This document shows, in pieces, positions 37,148 to 46,119 of a DNA stretch of 64,000 nucleotides. The stretch is from Oscillospiraceae bacterium. GTDB lineage: Bacteria; Bacillota; Clostridia; Oscillospirales; Oscillospiraceae. Both the position numbers and the translations under genes were made by a program. Numbering within the stretch: the first letter of the stretch is position 1; every line of letters begins with the position of its first letter. The notes under the pieces are model-generated. The model was not told where the DNA came from and did no database searches. It saw only the letters and a program-made list of their open reading frames with translations. The DNA is taken from NCBI GenBank assembly GCA_030625685.1, contig DAOUQJ010000002.1:1-64000 (forward strand), written 5' to 3'.

Positions 37148-37321
37148 ATGAAAACAATAAATAGAGAATATAGCCTATTGTTTAACGAAATCACCAATGT
37201 TTCTAAAGACCTTAACCAATTATCAAATGATATCTCAACCATCTTAAGTCAACTGATGCGTGCGCAACAGCTCACTGAAGAAATGTTTTTAGAAGATGAA
37301 CAGACAGCGAGTTGCCAGTGA
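37148..37321 (+). CDS. Small helical protein of 57 residues, unknown
   Basis: A 57-residue acidic protein with an amphipathic, probably coiled-coil helix (LLFNEITNVSKDLNQLSNDI, then LSQLMRAQQLTEEM). It has no membrane segment or signal peptide. A strong AAAGGAG lies 7 nt before the ATG at 37148, and a strong terminator follows at 37355, so it looks like a complete small transcription unit. No family is recognised. Possible roles are an adaptor, antisigma-like peptide or toxin-antitoxin component, none supported directly. Confidence 0.6.
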   Translation: MKTINREYSLLFNEITNVSKDLNQLSNDISTILSQLMRAQQLTEEMFLEDEQTASCQ

Positions 37322-37354
37322 TATTCACTCATCTCCTCAATACTCATTCACATA

Positions 37355-37397
37355 AAAAACCAACTGGGTGCACAAATGTGCACCCAGTTGGTTTTTT
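37355..37397. terminator. Strong bidirectional terminator
   Basis: A near-perfect stem of about 20 bp (core ACCAACTGGGTGCAC / GTGCACCCAGTTGGT) with a 3-nt loop and six A before, six T after. It ends the small ORF on the plus strand and the radical SAM gene on the minus strand. Confidence 0.92.
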
Positions 37398-37455
37398 ATA
37401 AAAATTTATCATTCATCGCTGCAAATGTTCTAATATATTACTCTAACAATAATTT

Positions 37456-38613
37456 TTACACATATCTGGTAAGCAGTTCATTCATTTGCTCTGCCCATGC
37501 TTTTTCAGTTTTCACTGATTTGCACATCTGCTCTAATCTGCGACGTTCTAACACATTGAGTTTTTTCATATCTGCCACAGTTTCCACTGCATTGTGACGA
37601 CGCAACAACTGATACAATCTGCGATCCAAATCAGAAAGTGAAAAATACTCATCGATAATGCCAAGCATTTTTTCTTTGTCTTCTTTGAGCCTGCCTTGAA
37701 TATTCGGCAGTAAATTGATGATATGATCACTTGCTACAATTGTATTTTCGCAATGCGCATGTTCCAAAAGCAGCTGAATTTCACGCACTTTGTCATCATC
37801 ACTGCACAATTCCAAATTGCCATTTAAAAATTCCGTATACAGGTCTGTATTTGGCTTAATCGCCACCGTGCGCATACGTACAAAATCAGGCTCAATCTCA
37901 GAAATGACACGGGCTGTACCCAGTGCATTTTGTTCACTCAGCGCTTTGCCACCCACACCTGGCATAAAATATACAGAAAACTCAATGCCACCTGCTTTGA
38001 TATTGCGCCCTGCCCTAATTTCTTCTTCCGCGGTCACGCCTTTATTGATAAATGCGAGCACTTCATCCGAACCGGATTCAAACCCTGAGTGAATGCGTGT
38101 GAGACCAGCCTCACGTAACTGCACATATTCCTCGGCAGAAATGCGCGCCAAAGATTCTGCACGTCCATAAGAGGTAATCCGATTGATCTTTGGAAATTTT
38201 TCTTTGAGGTATTGCAATACATCTGTGAGTCTTCCGTTTCTGAGCGCAAGCGTATTACCATCTTGCAAAAACACATGCTCTCCTCCATGCATGAGCCAAT
38301 TGAGCACCAGATAAAAGCATTGTTGCGCTTCTGAGTTCATGGATGCTATGACATGGGAAAGTGTCACTCTATCCACTGATCCATCGCTTTGTATCAGCGG
38401 CTTTGCCAAATTGGCATAGTGCTCAATGGCATCAATGTCACGCTTGATACTCTCGACGGAAAACGCTTGAAACTTCGTTCCTCTATATAGTTCACAAAAT
38501 TTGCACTTGTTCCAAGTACACCCCTGCGTCACTTGCAAAAGCAAACTGTTTGCCTCACTGGGTGGTCGAATGGGTCCAATGCGAAAGGTTGGATGCTGTT
38601 CTTCATTATTCAT
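37456..38613 (-). CDS. Radical SAM protein
   Basis: A 385-residue radical SAM enzyme. The cluster-binding cysteines are in QGCTWNKCKFCELY: C-x4-C-x2-C rather than the usual C-x3-C-x2-C, a spacing I associate with a subset of Elp3-like proteins of COG1032 type. GRAESLARISAEEY and SGSDEVLAFINKG fit the SAM-binding barrel strands. No B12-binding or TRAM domain is present. The substrate is unknown. It lies 81 bp after an aminotransferase gene and reads in the same direction, possibly as one unit. Confidence 0.85.
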   Translation of the reverse strand: MNNEEQHPTFRIGPIRPPSEANSLLLQVTQGCTWNKCKFCELYRGTKFQAFSVESIKRDIDAIEHYANLAKPLIQSDGSVDRVTLSHVIASMNSEAQQCFYLVLNWLMHGGEHVFLQDGNTLALRNGRLTDVLQYLKEKFPKINRITSYGRAESLARISAEEYVQLREAGLTRIHSGFESGSDEVLAFINKGVTAEEEIRAGRNIKAGGIEFSVYFMPGVGGKALSEQNALGTARVISEIEPDFVRMRTVAIKPNTDLYTEFLNGNLELCSDDDKVREIQLLLEHAHCENTIVASDHIINLLPNIQGRLKEDKEKMLGIIDEYFSLSDLDRRLYQLLRRHNAVETVADMKKLNVLERRRLEQMCKSVKTEKAWAEQMNELLTRYV

Positions 38614-38694
38614 GTACTAATTCCTCTTCATTCATATTGCTTTTTAATAGTTTCGCTGACAGCAAATACACTGTCAGCGTTATCATATCTCAAA

Positions 38695-39912
38695 TTATCC
38701 TTGACGATACGTGCTGAGAAAATCACCGAGACTTTGCATCGCACTTGTGAGCACCTTAGGTTCTGGCAGCATCACTATTCTAAAATGATCTGGTTCTGGC
38801 CAATCGAAACCACTGCCAGCGACCATCAAAATATGTTTGCTTTCTAATAAATCAAGCACAAATTTTCGATCATTTGTAATGTTAAACTTTTTCGTATCAA
38901 GTTTGGGAAATAGATAGAATGCTGCAGAGTTTTTCACATAAGAAATACCATCTATTTGATCCAAGGCTTTGATTGTGGCTTCTCTTTGTTCGTAGATTCT
39001 GCCTCCTGGAGACATCATCGCCTTTGTACTCTCGCTATCCTCCAACGCAGCAGGAATTGCAAGTTGTGTCAGTGCATTGCCACACAAACGCATGGCAGCC
39101 AATTTGGTAATTGACGCAATGAGTCCATCCGTTTGCTGACGAGGTCCACTGATAGCAAGCCAACCACAGCGAAAACCACAGACAATATGTGATTTCGACA
39201 GCCCGTTAAACGTAAAGACAGGCACATCTGGCGCGATTGCAGCAGTGGAAATATGCTCTAATTCATCCATTACCAATCGATCATAAATTTCATCGGAACA
39301 AATAAGCAAATTGTGTTCTCTTGCAATTTGCACAAGCCCTTCTAGCATTTCTTTGGGATACAACGCACCAGTTGGATTGTTTGGGTTAATGATGAGTAGC
39401 GCGCGTGTTTTGGGTGTGATTTTTTTTCGAATATCCGCCAAATCCGGATACCAATCAGACGCCTCGTCACATCGATATAGCACTGGTGTGGCCCCAACAA
39501 TATATGCAGTATTGGTCCAAAGCGAATAACTCGGCGACGGTATGAGAATTTCATCACCAGGGTTTAAAAATGCAGTCATTGCCATATTGACAACTTCACT
39601 GACCCCATTTCCAATGAAGATATCATTCATGGCAAGGTCTGAAATGCCTTTTCTCACATGATAATTGCAAATTGCTTTTCTCGCATCAGGCATACCTTTG
39701 AGATCACAGTACCCCACAGCCTTATCCACATTGGCTATTAGGGCATTGCGCACACTTTCTGGCATCCCAAAGCCAAATGTTGCTGGGTTGCCAGTATTGA
39801 GTCGCAATACATCAACGCCAGCCGCCACCATTTCCATCGCTTTTTCATACACAGGACCGCGAATATCGGAATGAACTAGCTCCATTCGATCTGCAGAAGA
39901 TATTAGATTCAT
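38695..39912 (-). CDS. Class I/II aminotransferase, AlaA-like
   Basis: A 405-residue PLP-dependent fold-type I aminotransferase. The N-terminal LRLNTGNPATFGF, NPNNPTGALYP, CSDEIYDRLV and the PLP lysine in NGLSKSHIVCGFRCGW are diagnostic, as is the C-terminal DHFRIVMLP. It is closest in character to alanine/valine-forming aminotransferases (AlaA). Precise substrates cannot be read from the sequence. Confidence 0.9.
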   Translation of the reverse strand: MNLISSADRMELVHSDIRGPVYEKAMEMVAAGVDVLRLNTGNPATFGFGMPESVRNALIANVDKAVGYCDLKGMPDARKAICNYHVRKGISDLAMNDIFIGNGVSEVVNMAMTAFLNPGDEILIPSPSYSLWTNTAYIVGATPVLYRCDEASDWYPDLADIRKKITPKTRALLIINPNNPTGALYPKEMLEGLVQIAREHNLLICSDEIYDRLVMDELEHISTAAIAPDVPVFTFNGLSKSHIVCGFRCGWLAISGPRQQTDGLIASITKLAAMRLCGNALTQLAIPAALEDSESTKAMMSPGGRIYEQREATIKALDQIDGISYVKNSAAFYLFPKLDTKKFNITNDRKFVLDLLESKHILMVAGSGFDWPEPDHFRIVMLPEPKVLTSAMQSLGDFLSTYRQG

Positions 39913-40137
39913 TGTACAATGCCCCTTTGTATATAGTTTTCATGTTGCAAAGCAAGCCAATCATGCTGACTCTCTTGCTCAATGATATTCATTATATCAT
40001 ACTCTGTTTCGAATACAAAGCGTGTTGGTTTGAGTTCTGCTTGATATCTGCATATAAAATCTATATGCTATCAATTTTCTTAGATTCATTCAATGTAATT
40101 TCAAATCTCACTTGGCACTTTAATTGATCACAAAAAA

Positions 40138-40166
40138 TACCCCTACCTTTTCAAAGGCAGGGGTAT
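40138..40166 (-). terminator. Terminator of the ATP-grasp gene
   Basis: ATACCCCTGCCTTT pairs with AAAGGTAGGGGTAT (one wobble) around a 1-2 nt loop; six T residues follow on the minus strand. It lies about 32 bp after the stop. Confidence 0.88.
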
Positions 40167-40197
40167 CATTTGTAGTCTATTAAAAAGCAGTTCAATT

Positions 40198-41355
40198 TTA
40201 TTCTTTTACAAACGCTTTGAAATCCATTGTCAGCACTTCATCAAGCTTTTGGGCATTCGCTTCAATAAAATAAAATCCGAATACGGGATATTCTCTATAG
40301 TTTACCTCTCTGCGTGCCAGCACCTTGCCAAGCTCACTTGAAAGCGCATCGTAATCAAAACCTTTGATAGCATCTCTTTGCACTCCTTTTGGCACATCTA
40401 CCAACACAAGGCTATACAGTTCTTCTCCCTTGTCTTTGAAAATTTCCTCCCAATCGGGCGCCTTTTCATTGAGGTAGTAATCATATAAGTTAATGCCAAA
40501 TGCATAGTAGGCAAGGTCTCCCACACACCAACCAGCAAATCGCATCGGATTAAATTCAATTGGCGCCACATTTCCTTCACTATCGATGCGCACTTCTGCG
40601 TGAACAGGAAAGTTGCGAAAACCAGCCACAGCACCAATGTTCTTCAATGCCTCTTGAAATGGTTGCAAATGTTCTAAAATAGTATCTTTTGATGTGAAGT
40701 ACACTCTGTCACCCATATCCGTATCGGAAGAAAACACGTGATGCAAAATATCCAAAATGACAGGTTCGCCCTCACCATTGTAATAGGCGTCAATGGCAAA
40801 CTCTTCGCCATCAATACACTCTTCAATGATAAAACGAGAGGCATTCATAACTTCTGTTGGATACAAGCCTGCTGCCGATTGAAGGTCAGCTTCAATTTGT
40901 TTGACAATCACGTCCCACTCATCATCATGCTTCACTTTATGCACACCAATGCTGAAAAATCCAACTGCTGGTTTTATGATAAACGGTTTTTTGATTTTTG
41001 TGACGTCCAATGCTGCAAGTTCTGACAATAACACCTCTTGAAACGCAAATTTGGGATAAATCTCTTTAATGCTTTCTCTAAATTTCACTTTGTCTTTGCA
41101 AAAATCAATGTATGCAGGTATTTCAGTCATCTTTAAATGTTCTGCAATCCAGTTGATAGAATTTTCGGAGTTGCAGTATATGCGAAGCGGTTTTTCCGTC
41201 TTTGCCTTTGCTAAAAAATCTGCCTCAGGCAAAATATTCAAACCGACACTCTTTTCTTGCTCAAAAAAATGTCCCATATCCAAAATGGGTGCACCCAACT
41301 CTTTGGCTGTCTCCTTGAGCACATCAGACACATACGGCTTATCTAATAATAACAT
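40198..41355 (-). CDS. ATP-grasp ligase of unknown substrate
   Basis: A protein of about 385 residues with the ATP-grasp layout: a pre-ATP-grasp domain (MLLLDKPYVSDVLKETAKEL), then KKPFIIKPAVGFFSIGVHKV (first lysine region), EECIDGEEFAIDAYYNGEG (the E-E-x-x-x-G motif) and VRIDSEGNVAPIEFNPMRFAGWC (metal-binding E and N). It should join a carboxylate to an amine or thiol using ATP. Neither amino-acid ligase nor carboxylase partners are adjacent. I choose ATG 41355 because GAAGGG lies 6 nt upstream. Terminators on both sides show it is a separate unit. Confidence 0.82.
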   Translation of the reverse strand: MLLLDKPYVSDVLKETAKELGAPILDMGHFFEQEKSVGLNILPEADFLAKAKTEKPLRIYCNSENSINWIAEHLKMTEIPAYIDFCKDKVKFRESIKEIYPKFAFQEVLLSELAALDVTKIKKPFIIKPAVGFFSIGVHKVKHDDEWDVIVKQIEADLQSAAGLYPTEVMNASRFIIEECIDGEEFAIDAYYNGEGEPVILDILHHVFSSDTDMGDRVYFTSKDTILEHLQPFQEALKNIGAVAGFRNFPVHAEVRIDSEGNVAPIEFNPMRFAGWCVGDLAYYAFGINLYDYYLNEKAPDWEEIFKDKGEELYSLVLVDVPKGVQRDAIKGFDYDALSSELGKVLARREVNYREYPVFGFYFIEANAQKLDEVLTMDFKAFVKE

Positions 41356-41474
41356 GTACATCCCTTCCTTCTCTTCACTATGACAATTCATCACATATTA
41401 CATTCATAGTACAATATATAACAGTGTTTTTCAACAACTCCCCCAAAACCCTTTGTCAGCAAAGCAAAGAAAAC

Positions 41475-41505
41475 GCCTAGATATCAGCATGTTTGATATC
41501 TAGGC
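41475..41505 (-). terminator. Terminator of the amidase-like gene
   Basis: A perfect 12-bp inverted repeat (GCCTAGATATCA / TGATATCTAGGC) with a 7-nt loop, then GTTTTCTTTG on the minus strand. Confidence 0.8.
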
Positions 41506-41532
41506 AATCATTGTTCACTTCAAAACAAAAAG

Positions 41533-42033
41533 CTACCACCGATTCACATGGGTAATGTGTAAAAAACGCACATCTGCATACTCATATGTGTTGAGCGGAC
41601 GGAAGTCAGCATCATAAGAATGTGCGGCAAGCAAGGTGTTCAGGCGCGTAGGCGTCTCTCCCACAGAAACAACCAAGAGTGAGTGCACAAAGTTTTCTCC
41701 ATCAAAAGAAAGCTGCACAACATCTCCCTTTTCTATCTGGGTAATATCCGTTTCGACAGCAACTGGCCCCGCCTCTTTATTGCTCGTCAAAAACCTATAA
41801 AGCGCCTCGGCACTCGTCCAAGCAGGCGCACGCTGATTCACATCATAATAATACCATCCAAAGGTTGGGGTGTGATTCATAACCCCGCCACCAGCGTATA
41901 TAGCCTGTGATACAAAGTTTGTGCAATCTCCGCCTATTAACTCAAAATCATAAAACCGAGGATTGCGAGAATAAGCCCATCTTCTTGCGTAGTCTACAGC
42001 CTTTTGCCTATCATACCGTTTTCGTTTCTCCAA
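41533..42033 (-). CDS. Amidase_6-type putative amidase domain protein
   Basis: A protein of about 166 residues matching the putative amidase domain seen in Gram-positive wall or spore proteins: YDRQKAVDYARRWAYSRNP, GGDCTNFVSQAIYAGG (predicted nucleophile Cys), WYYY, and a later His in FVHSLLVVS. These are NlpC/CHAP-like features. There is no signal peptide, so it may act inside the cell or leave by another route. TTG at 42033 has AGGAGG 8 nt upstream, making the longer ATG form unlikely. Confidence 0.8.
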   Translation of the reverse strand: MEKRKRYDRQKAVDYARRWAYSRNPRFYDFELIGGDCTNFVSQAIYAGGGVMNHTPTFGWYYYDVNQRAPAWTSAEALYRFLTSNKEAGPVAVETDITQIEKGDVVQLSFDGENFVHSLLVVSVGETPTRLNTLLAAHSYDADFRPLNTYEYADVRFLHITHVNRW

Positions 42034-42150
42034 ACAAGGCACCTCCTCACCCAATTGTATGCAAAGCATTTGGGTTTGGTTCAATGATAACTGTAAACAG
42101 CTTTGCGTAAATCATATCCAACTTTCATTGACTTAAACATAAAAATATTA

Positions 42151-42216
42151 TTGACAAACATGGTATAGATATATAAACTAGTTAAGTGTATTTATATAAA
42201 TTAACTTAACTAGTTT
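42151..42216 (+). promoter_or_regulatory. Promoter with palindromic operator for the MarR-MATE operon
   Basis: TTGACA (42151-42156) and TATAAA (42172-42177, spacing 15) form a promoter. It overlaps a perfect 13-bp inverted repeat: AAACTAGTTAAGT (42175-42187) and ACTTAACTAGTTT (42204-42216), with 16 bp between the arms. This is a likely autoregulatory operator of the MarR protein encoded 19 bp downstream. Confidence 0.78.
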
Positions 42217-42234
42217 TGCTTACAGGAGAGAATT

Positions 42235-42708
42235 ATGATTAAACAAACATTGGATAACTACACCTACACTCTTGCTGTTGAAGAGTTGAAAATCAGAAAC
42301 AACAATGAAAGAGATCCATTGTCCCTTTCAAAAAATAGTCTGTACTATGTGCAAATCATCTACTTTAACCCCGGATGTACAATCACGCAAATCTCTGAGT
42401 TAATCGGAGTATCCAAATCAGCAGTGACCATGAAGATAGCCAAATTGGAGAAAGATGGCCTCATATACAAAGAACCTAGCAAGCATGACAAAAGAATCAA
42501 CTACATTTATTGCAGCGAAGCACTCAAAGCAGATTTTAAACAGCTAGATGCCATCAAACATAACATTTACCAAAAAATATATGAAAATCATTCTCCAGAA
42601 GAAATTTCCACCTTTTGCAACATCCTAGACGAAATTAGCGCAAGCATTTTACATATCAATAGCAGAGCGTATGACTTGACTAGAAAAGGAGTTAAAGCCA
42701 ATGCATGA
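42235..42708 (+). CDS. MarR-family transcriptional regulator
   Basis: A 157-residue winged-helix dimer protein. The recognition helix region is TITQISELIGVSKSAVTMKI, the wing KEPSKHDKRINYIY. MarR proteins usually repress an adjacent efflux gene and release DNA on binding a drug or phenolic ligand. It overlaps the MATE gene by 8 bp, and a large palindrome covers its promoter, supporting local autoregulation. Confidence 0.9.
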   Translation: MIKQTLDNYTYTLAVEELKIRNNNERDPLSLSKNSLYYVQIIYFNPGCTITQISELIGVSKSAVTMKIAKLEKDGLIYKEPSKHDKRINYIYCSEALKADFKQLDAIKHNIYQKIYENHSPEEISTFCNILDEISASILHINSRAYDLTRKGVKANA

Positions 42709-44038
42709 GGAATTAGATTTTATAAATGAAAGTCCCTTGCAACTGTTCAAAAAAATATGTATCCCCACGACGATAGCCATGCTGATATCTGCTGTATACG
42801 TCATTGCAGACGGAATTTTTATTGGTCGAGGTTTGGGGCAAAACGGACTCGCTGCCATTAATATTATTGTGCCACTTTTCACGGTGTTCACTGGTATCAG
42901 CATGCTCTTAGGCTTTGGTGCCAGCACACTCTGTGCCATAGAATTATCCCGAAACGAACATAAAAAAAGCACGGATATTTTTTCACAAACACTCCTTTTT
43001 TCAGTCGCCTTGATGATGATTATCACGCTGATTGTCTTTCTATTTAGTGAACAAATCTGCTCCCTTTTAGGTGCCAATGCTGTCATTCTGGATATGTCAA
43101 ATACATATCTGAAAACAATGATTTTGTTCAGTGTATTTTTCATGCTCAGTTTGATGCTCAGTTTCTTCATCAGATTGGACGGTGCCCCTAAATATGCAAT
43201 GATTTGTTCCATCATCGGGGGAATAACAAACATTGTCCTTGATTACATCTTCATATTCCCACTTCAAATGGGAGTTTTTGGTGCTGCTTTTGCCACAGGT
43301 CTGGGCAATATGATTGCCACCATTTTGATGCTATTTTACTTAGTAAAACAATCAAAAACACTGAGATTCTCATTTCAAACTGTGACCGCTCAGGTTGTTA
43401 TAAAGGCCTCTCACATTGGTTTCCCTGGCTTATTGACAGAGCTTTGTTTGTCCGTGGTCACGTTTAGTTATAACATTGTTTTGATGGATATGTTCTCAGA
43501 AACTGGAGTGAGTGCTTACAGTATCATCAATTACATTCATCCCCTGATGTTACTTGTTTTCATGGGCATATCTCAGTCGATGCAACCGATTATAAGCTAT
43601 AATTATGGTGCAAATCTATTCACAAGAGTAAAAAACACCCTAAACATCACCTTGATAACAGCTATGTGCTTTGGCCTTATAGCTGTCACTGCAGGATTCA
43701 CACTCAACCATCAGATTATATCAGTATTCTTAAATAGCAGTTACAAAGCTTTCGACATGGCAGTTCATGGATTGCCCCTCTTTTTCTTAGGTTATATTTT
43801 CTTGGGATTCAACATGATTGGCGTTTCATATTTCCAATCCATTGAAAAACCCAATATTGCAACCTTGATAACGATTCTAAGAGGCGTTGTTTTTGTTATT
43901 ATTTTACTAATGACATTACCAAAATTTCTTGGTATCAACGGCATCTGGTTGGCTGTTCCAATTTCTGAAGCGCTCGGCGGTATCATAACAACAGGGGTTT
44001 TTGCCTATGAAAAAATGCAATCCAACAAACAATCATAG
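42701..44038 (+). CDS. MATE-family efflux transporter
   Basis: A 445-residue membrane protein with 12 helices in two halves. Typical stretches are LFKKICIPTTIAMLISAVY, ADGIFIGRGLGQNGLAAINI, SMQPIISYNYGA and FFLGYIFLGFNMIG. It is of the MepA/DinF-like subgroup, exporting cationic drugs or metabolites by sodium or proton antiport. It is translationally coupled to the MarR gene. A plus-strand terminator follows at 44151. Confidence 0.93.
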   Translation: MHEELDFINESPLQLFKKICIPTTIAMLISAVYVIADGIFIGRGLGQNGLAAINIIVPLFTVFTGISMLLGFGASTLCAIELSRNEHKKSTDIFSQTLLFSVALMMIITLIVFLFSEQICSLLGANAVILDMSNTYLKTMILFSVFFMLSLMLSFFIRLDGAPKYAMICSIIGGITNIVLDYIFIFPLQMGVFGAAFATGLGNMIATILMLFYLVKQSKTLRFSFQTVTAQVVIKASHIGFPGLLTELCLSVVTFSYNIVLMDMFSETGVSAYSIINYIHPLMLLVFMGISQSMQPIISYNYGANLFTRVKNTLNITLITAMCFGLIAVTAGFTLNHQIISVFLNSSYKAFDMAVHGLPLFFLGYIFLGFNMIGVSYFQSIEKPNIATLITILRGVVFVIILLMTLPKFLGINGIWLAVPISEALGGIITTGVFAYEKMQSNKQS

Positions 44039-44150
44039 CACGGCATAGAGATTTTATAAAAGATGCTCGTTTTCCTTTCTCCAAGCAAGACATTTTCCCA
44101 CCCAATTTTATGTAAAGCAATGTGCTTTGGTAGGGTTTTACTGCAACATT

Positions 44151-44189
44151 AAACGTCACAGCATAGCTATGCTGTGACGTTTTTTTAGA
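44151..44189 (+). terminator. Terminator of the MarR-MATE operon
   Basis: A perfect 16-bp inverted repeat (AAACGTCACAGCATAG / CTATGCTGTGACGTTT) with no spare loop bases, followed by a run of T residues. Confidence 0.9.
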
Positions 44190-44219
44190 AAATATCCTAG
44201 TGCGGGTTTATGACTCTTT

Positions 44220-44618
44220 CTACAAAAGCTGTACTTTCTTTGCTTCTTTCAATTCGTTATCCGTTTTGACAAAAAACAAAAATCCAACAACATGTGCTAC
44301 CCACAAAAGCAGTATAACAACACGTCCTATGGTTGTAGTTTGCATCATATAAAACGCTATACTAAACAAGATTGTCACCATCCCGATGACTCTCCACTTA
44401 GTTCCAAGCTTCATGCCTTGCCCTCTCGCAAACGACTCTAAATGCTTTTTGTACATCTTCGTACCAACAAACCACTTAGATAAACGTTCTGAACTTTTAG
44501 CAAAACAAAACATGGAAAACAGTAAAAAAGGCGTAGTTGGAATCAATGGCAACAAAGCCCCAACACAGGCAAAGCTGAGAGATAGAAATCCAATCGTGCT
44601 GTATATCGCTTTTTTCAT
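44220..44618 (-). CDS. DUF454 (YbaN-like) inner membrane protein
   Basis: About 132 residues with the DUF454 signature: an N-terminal helix GALLPLIPTTPFLLFS, then FCFAKSSERLSKWF and a C-terminal helical pair. The function of the family is unknown. ATG 44618 follows GGAGGAG at short spacing; an upstream ATG at 44693 overlapping the racemase stop (ATGCATGA) is an alternative that would add 25 polar residues. Probably co-transcribed with the racemase gene. Confidence 0.85.
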   Translation of the reverse strand: MKKAIYSTIGFLSLSFACVGALLPLIPTTPFLLFSMFCFAKSSERLSKWFVGTKMYKKHLESFARGQGMKLGTKWRVIGMVTILFSIAFYMMQTTTIGRVVILLLWVAHVVGFLFFVKTDNELKEAKKVQLL

Positions 44619-44685
44619 CTCTCCTCCATCTATCCAAGGGTATTGTGTATTCGATCCCCTTTGTCCATAAACAAGGGATATGTCC

Positions 44686-45375
44686 TCATGCATTCTCGCC
44701 TAGTGCAAAAGAAACTGCAGCGCTTGCATGTATCTCTGTTGTATCAAAGACTTCTATGGTCACATCATTTTCACTAATCAGCAAAGGTATCTCTGTACAG
44801 CCCAAAACTACACCTGACACCTCTTGCTTTTGGATAATTTTTATGTATTCTTTTTTGCTCTCTTCTTTTAGTTCACCCAAAATGAGTTCTTGATAGATAA
44901 TCTCATGAACGATTTGACGATCTGACTCATCGGGTATGACCACTTCAATTCCCTTTTTCTCCAATCGTTCTTTATAAAAGGCACCTTCCATGGTAAATTT
45001 CGTGCCAAGCAGCAACACTTTATCGACATATCTGCGATTGATTTCATTTGCTGTAGCATCTGCAATGTGAATCACGGGCAAGTGCGTGGCGCCTTCGATA
45101 TCTGGCGCCATTTTGTGCATGGTGTTGGTACAAATGACAATACATTCTGCACCCGCTTTTTTCAAGTTTACTGCCTCTTGCACCATGAGATCTGTAAGTG
45201 CTTCCCACTTACCTTGGTGTTGCAAAGTTTCCACTTCATGAAAATCAAAAGAATGCATGAGACATTTTGCTGAATGTGTGGTTCCCAGTTTTTCTTTCAC
45301 CATTTCATTGAGCAGTCGATAATACTCAAGTGATGACTCCCAACTCATACCTCCAAGCAGTCCAATTTTCTTCAT
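44686..45375 (-). CDS. Aspartate/glutamate racemase family protein
   Basis: A 229-residue PLP-independent racemase. The N-terminal IGLLGGMSWESSLEYYRLLN is typical; the two catalytic cysteines lie in VICTNTMHKM and VLGCTEIPLL. It probably interconverts L- and D-aspartate, or glutamate. Family relatives include YgeA-type broad racemases, so the substrate is uncertain. ATG at 45375; no operon partner upstream within 50 bp. Confidence 0.9.
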   Translation of the reverse strand: MKKIGLLGGMSWESSLEYYRLLNEMVKEKLGTTHSAKCLMHSFDFHEVETLQHQGKWEALTDLMVQEAVNLKKAGAECIVICTNTMHKMAPDIEGATHLPVIHIADATANEINRRYVDKVLLLGTKFTMEGAFYKERLEKKGIEVVIPDESDRQIVHEIIYQELILGELKEESKKEYIKIIQKQEVSGVVLGCTEIPLLISENDVTIEVFDTTEIHASAAVSFALGENA

Positions 45376-45426
45376 GACATTTCCCCATTTCTTTTTATAA
45401 CTAACATTGAATTCACGTATTTTCTC

Positions 45427-46119
45427 TTAAAATCCTAAGTAGAACATGTAAAAGGCAAGCAACAAAACCAAAAGTCCCATAATAATCTTGCTGATTTGCG
45501 TATACTTTCCATACTGTTCAGAAGAAGACATCTTTCGAACAAATCCCAGTGAAGAACCAGCCAATACAATGATACAACTGTGTCCTATAGAATATAAAAA
45601 CAGGAGCAATATTCCCCAGATAAGACTGCCTTGCTCGGCTACGAGCGCCAACAAAACAACGAGCACGGGAGTAGCACAAGGCGACGCAAATAGCCCTGCC
45701 AAAATACCTGCAATCCCTGCGCCAAGATAGCCTTTTTTTGTATTCTTACTCAAAGCAGTTGACTGTGGAATGAATATATAAAGCTCCCATATTTGCAGTG
45801 CCATAAGCACCATCAGAACACCTAGAAATATAAACCACCAAGAACCAATCCCCTGGACCAATTGCCCCATAAGCGCAGCAACCGCACCCAAAGCAGTGAA
45901 GGTAATGGCGCTCCCCAACGAAAAGACGAGCGAATAGCGCACCGCTTTTTTGACATCTTCCCCTGCGTAGCCTCCCACATAACCAATCACAAGAGGTACA
46001 CTGGAGAGGGAACAAGGTGTAAACGAAGTCAAGACGCCTGCTATAAACGCCAAAATTGGCGCAAACCAAAGATGGTTATTGATGATGACTCCCAGTGTTT
46101 CTAACCACTTATCTATCAT
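45427..46119 (-). CDS. ccdA: CcdA/DsbD-type thiol electron carrier
   Basis: A 230-residue membrane protein with six helices. The two redox cysteines are in SFTPCSLSSVPL and LFASPCATPVL, each followed by Pro or near it as in CcdA. It carries reducing electrons from cytoplasmic thioredoxin to the outside. The start overlaps the end of the extracytoplasmic thioredoxin gene by 4 bp, giving a complete relay pair. Confidence 0.92.
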   Translation of the reverse strand: MIDKWLETLGVIINNHLWFAPILAFIAGVLTSFTPCSLSSVPLVIGYVGGYAGEDVKKAVRYSLVFSLGSAITFTALGAVAALMGQLVQGIGSWWFIFLGVLMVLMALQIWELYIFIPQSTALSKNTKKGYLGAGIAGILAGLFASPCATPVLVVLLALVAEQGSLIWGILLLFLYSIGHSCIIVLAGSSLGFVRKMSSSEQYGKYTQISKIIMGLLVLLLAFYMFYLGF

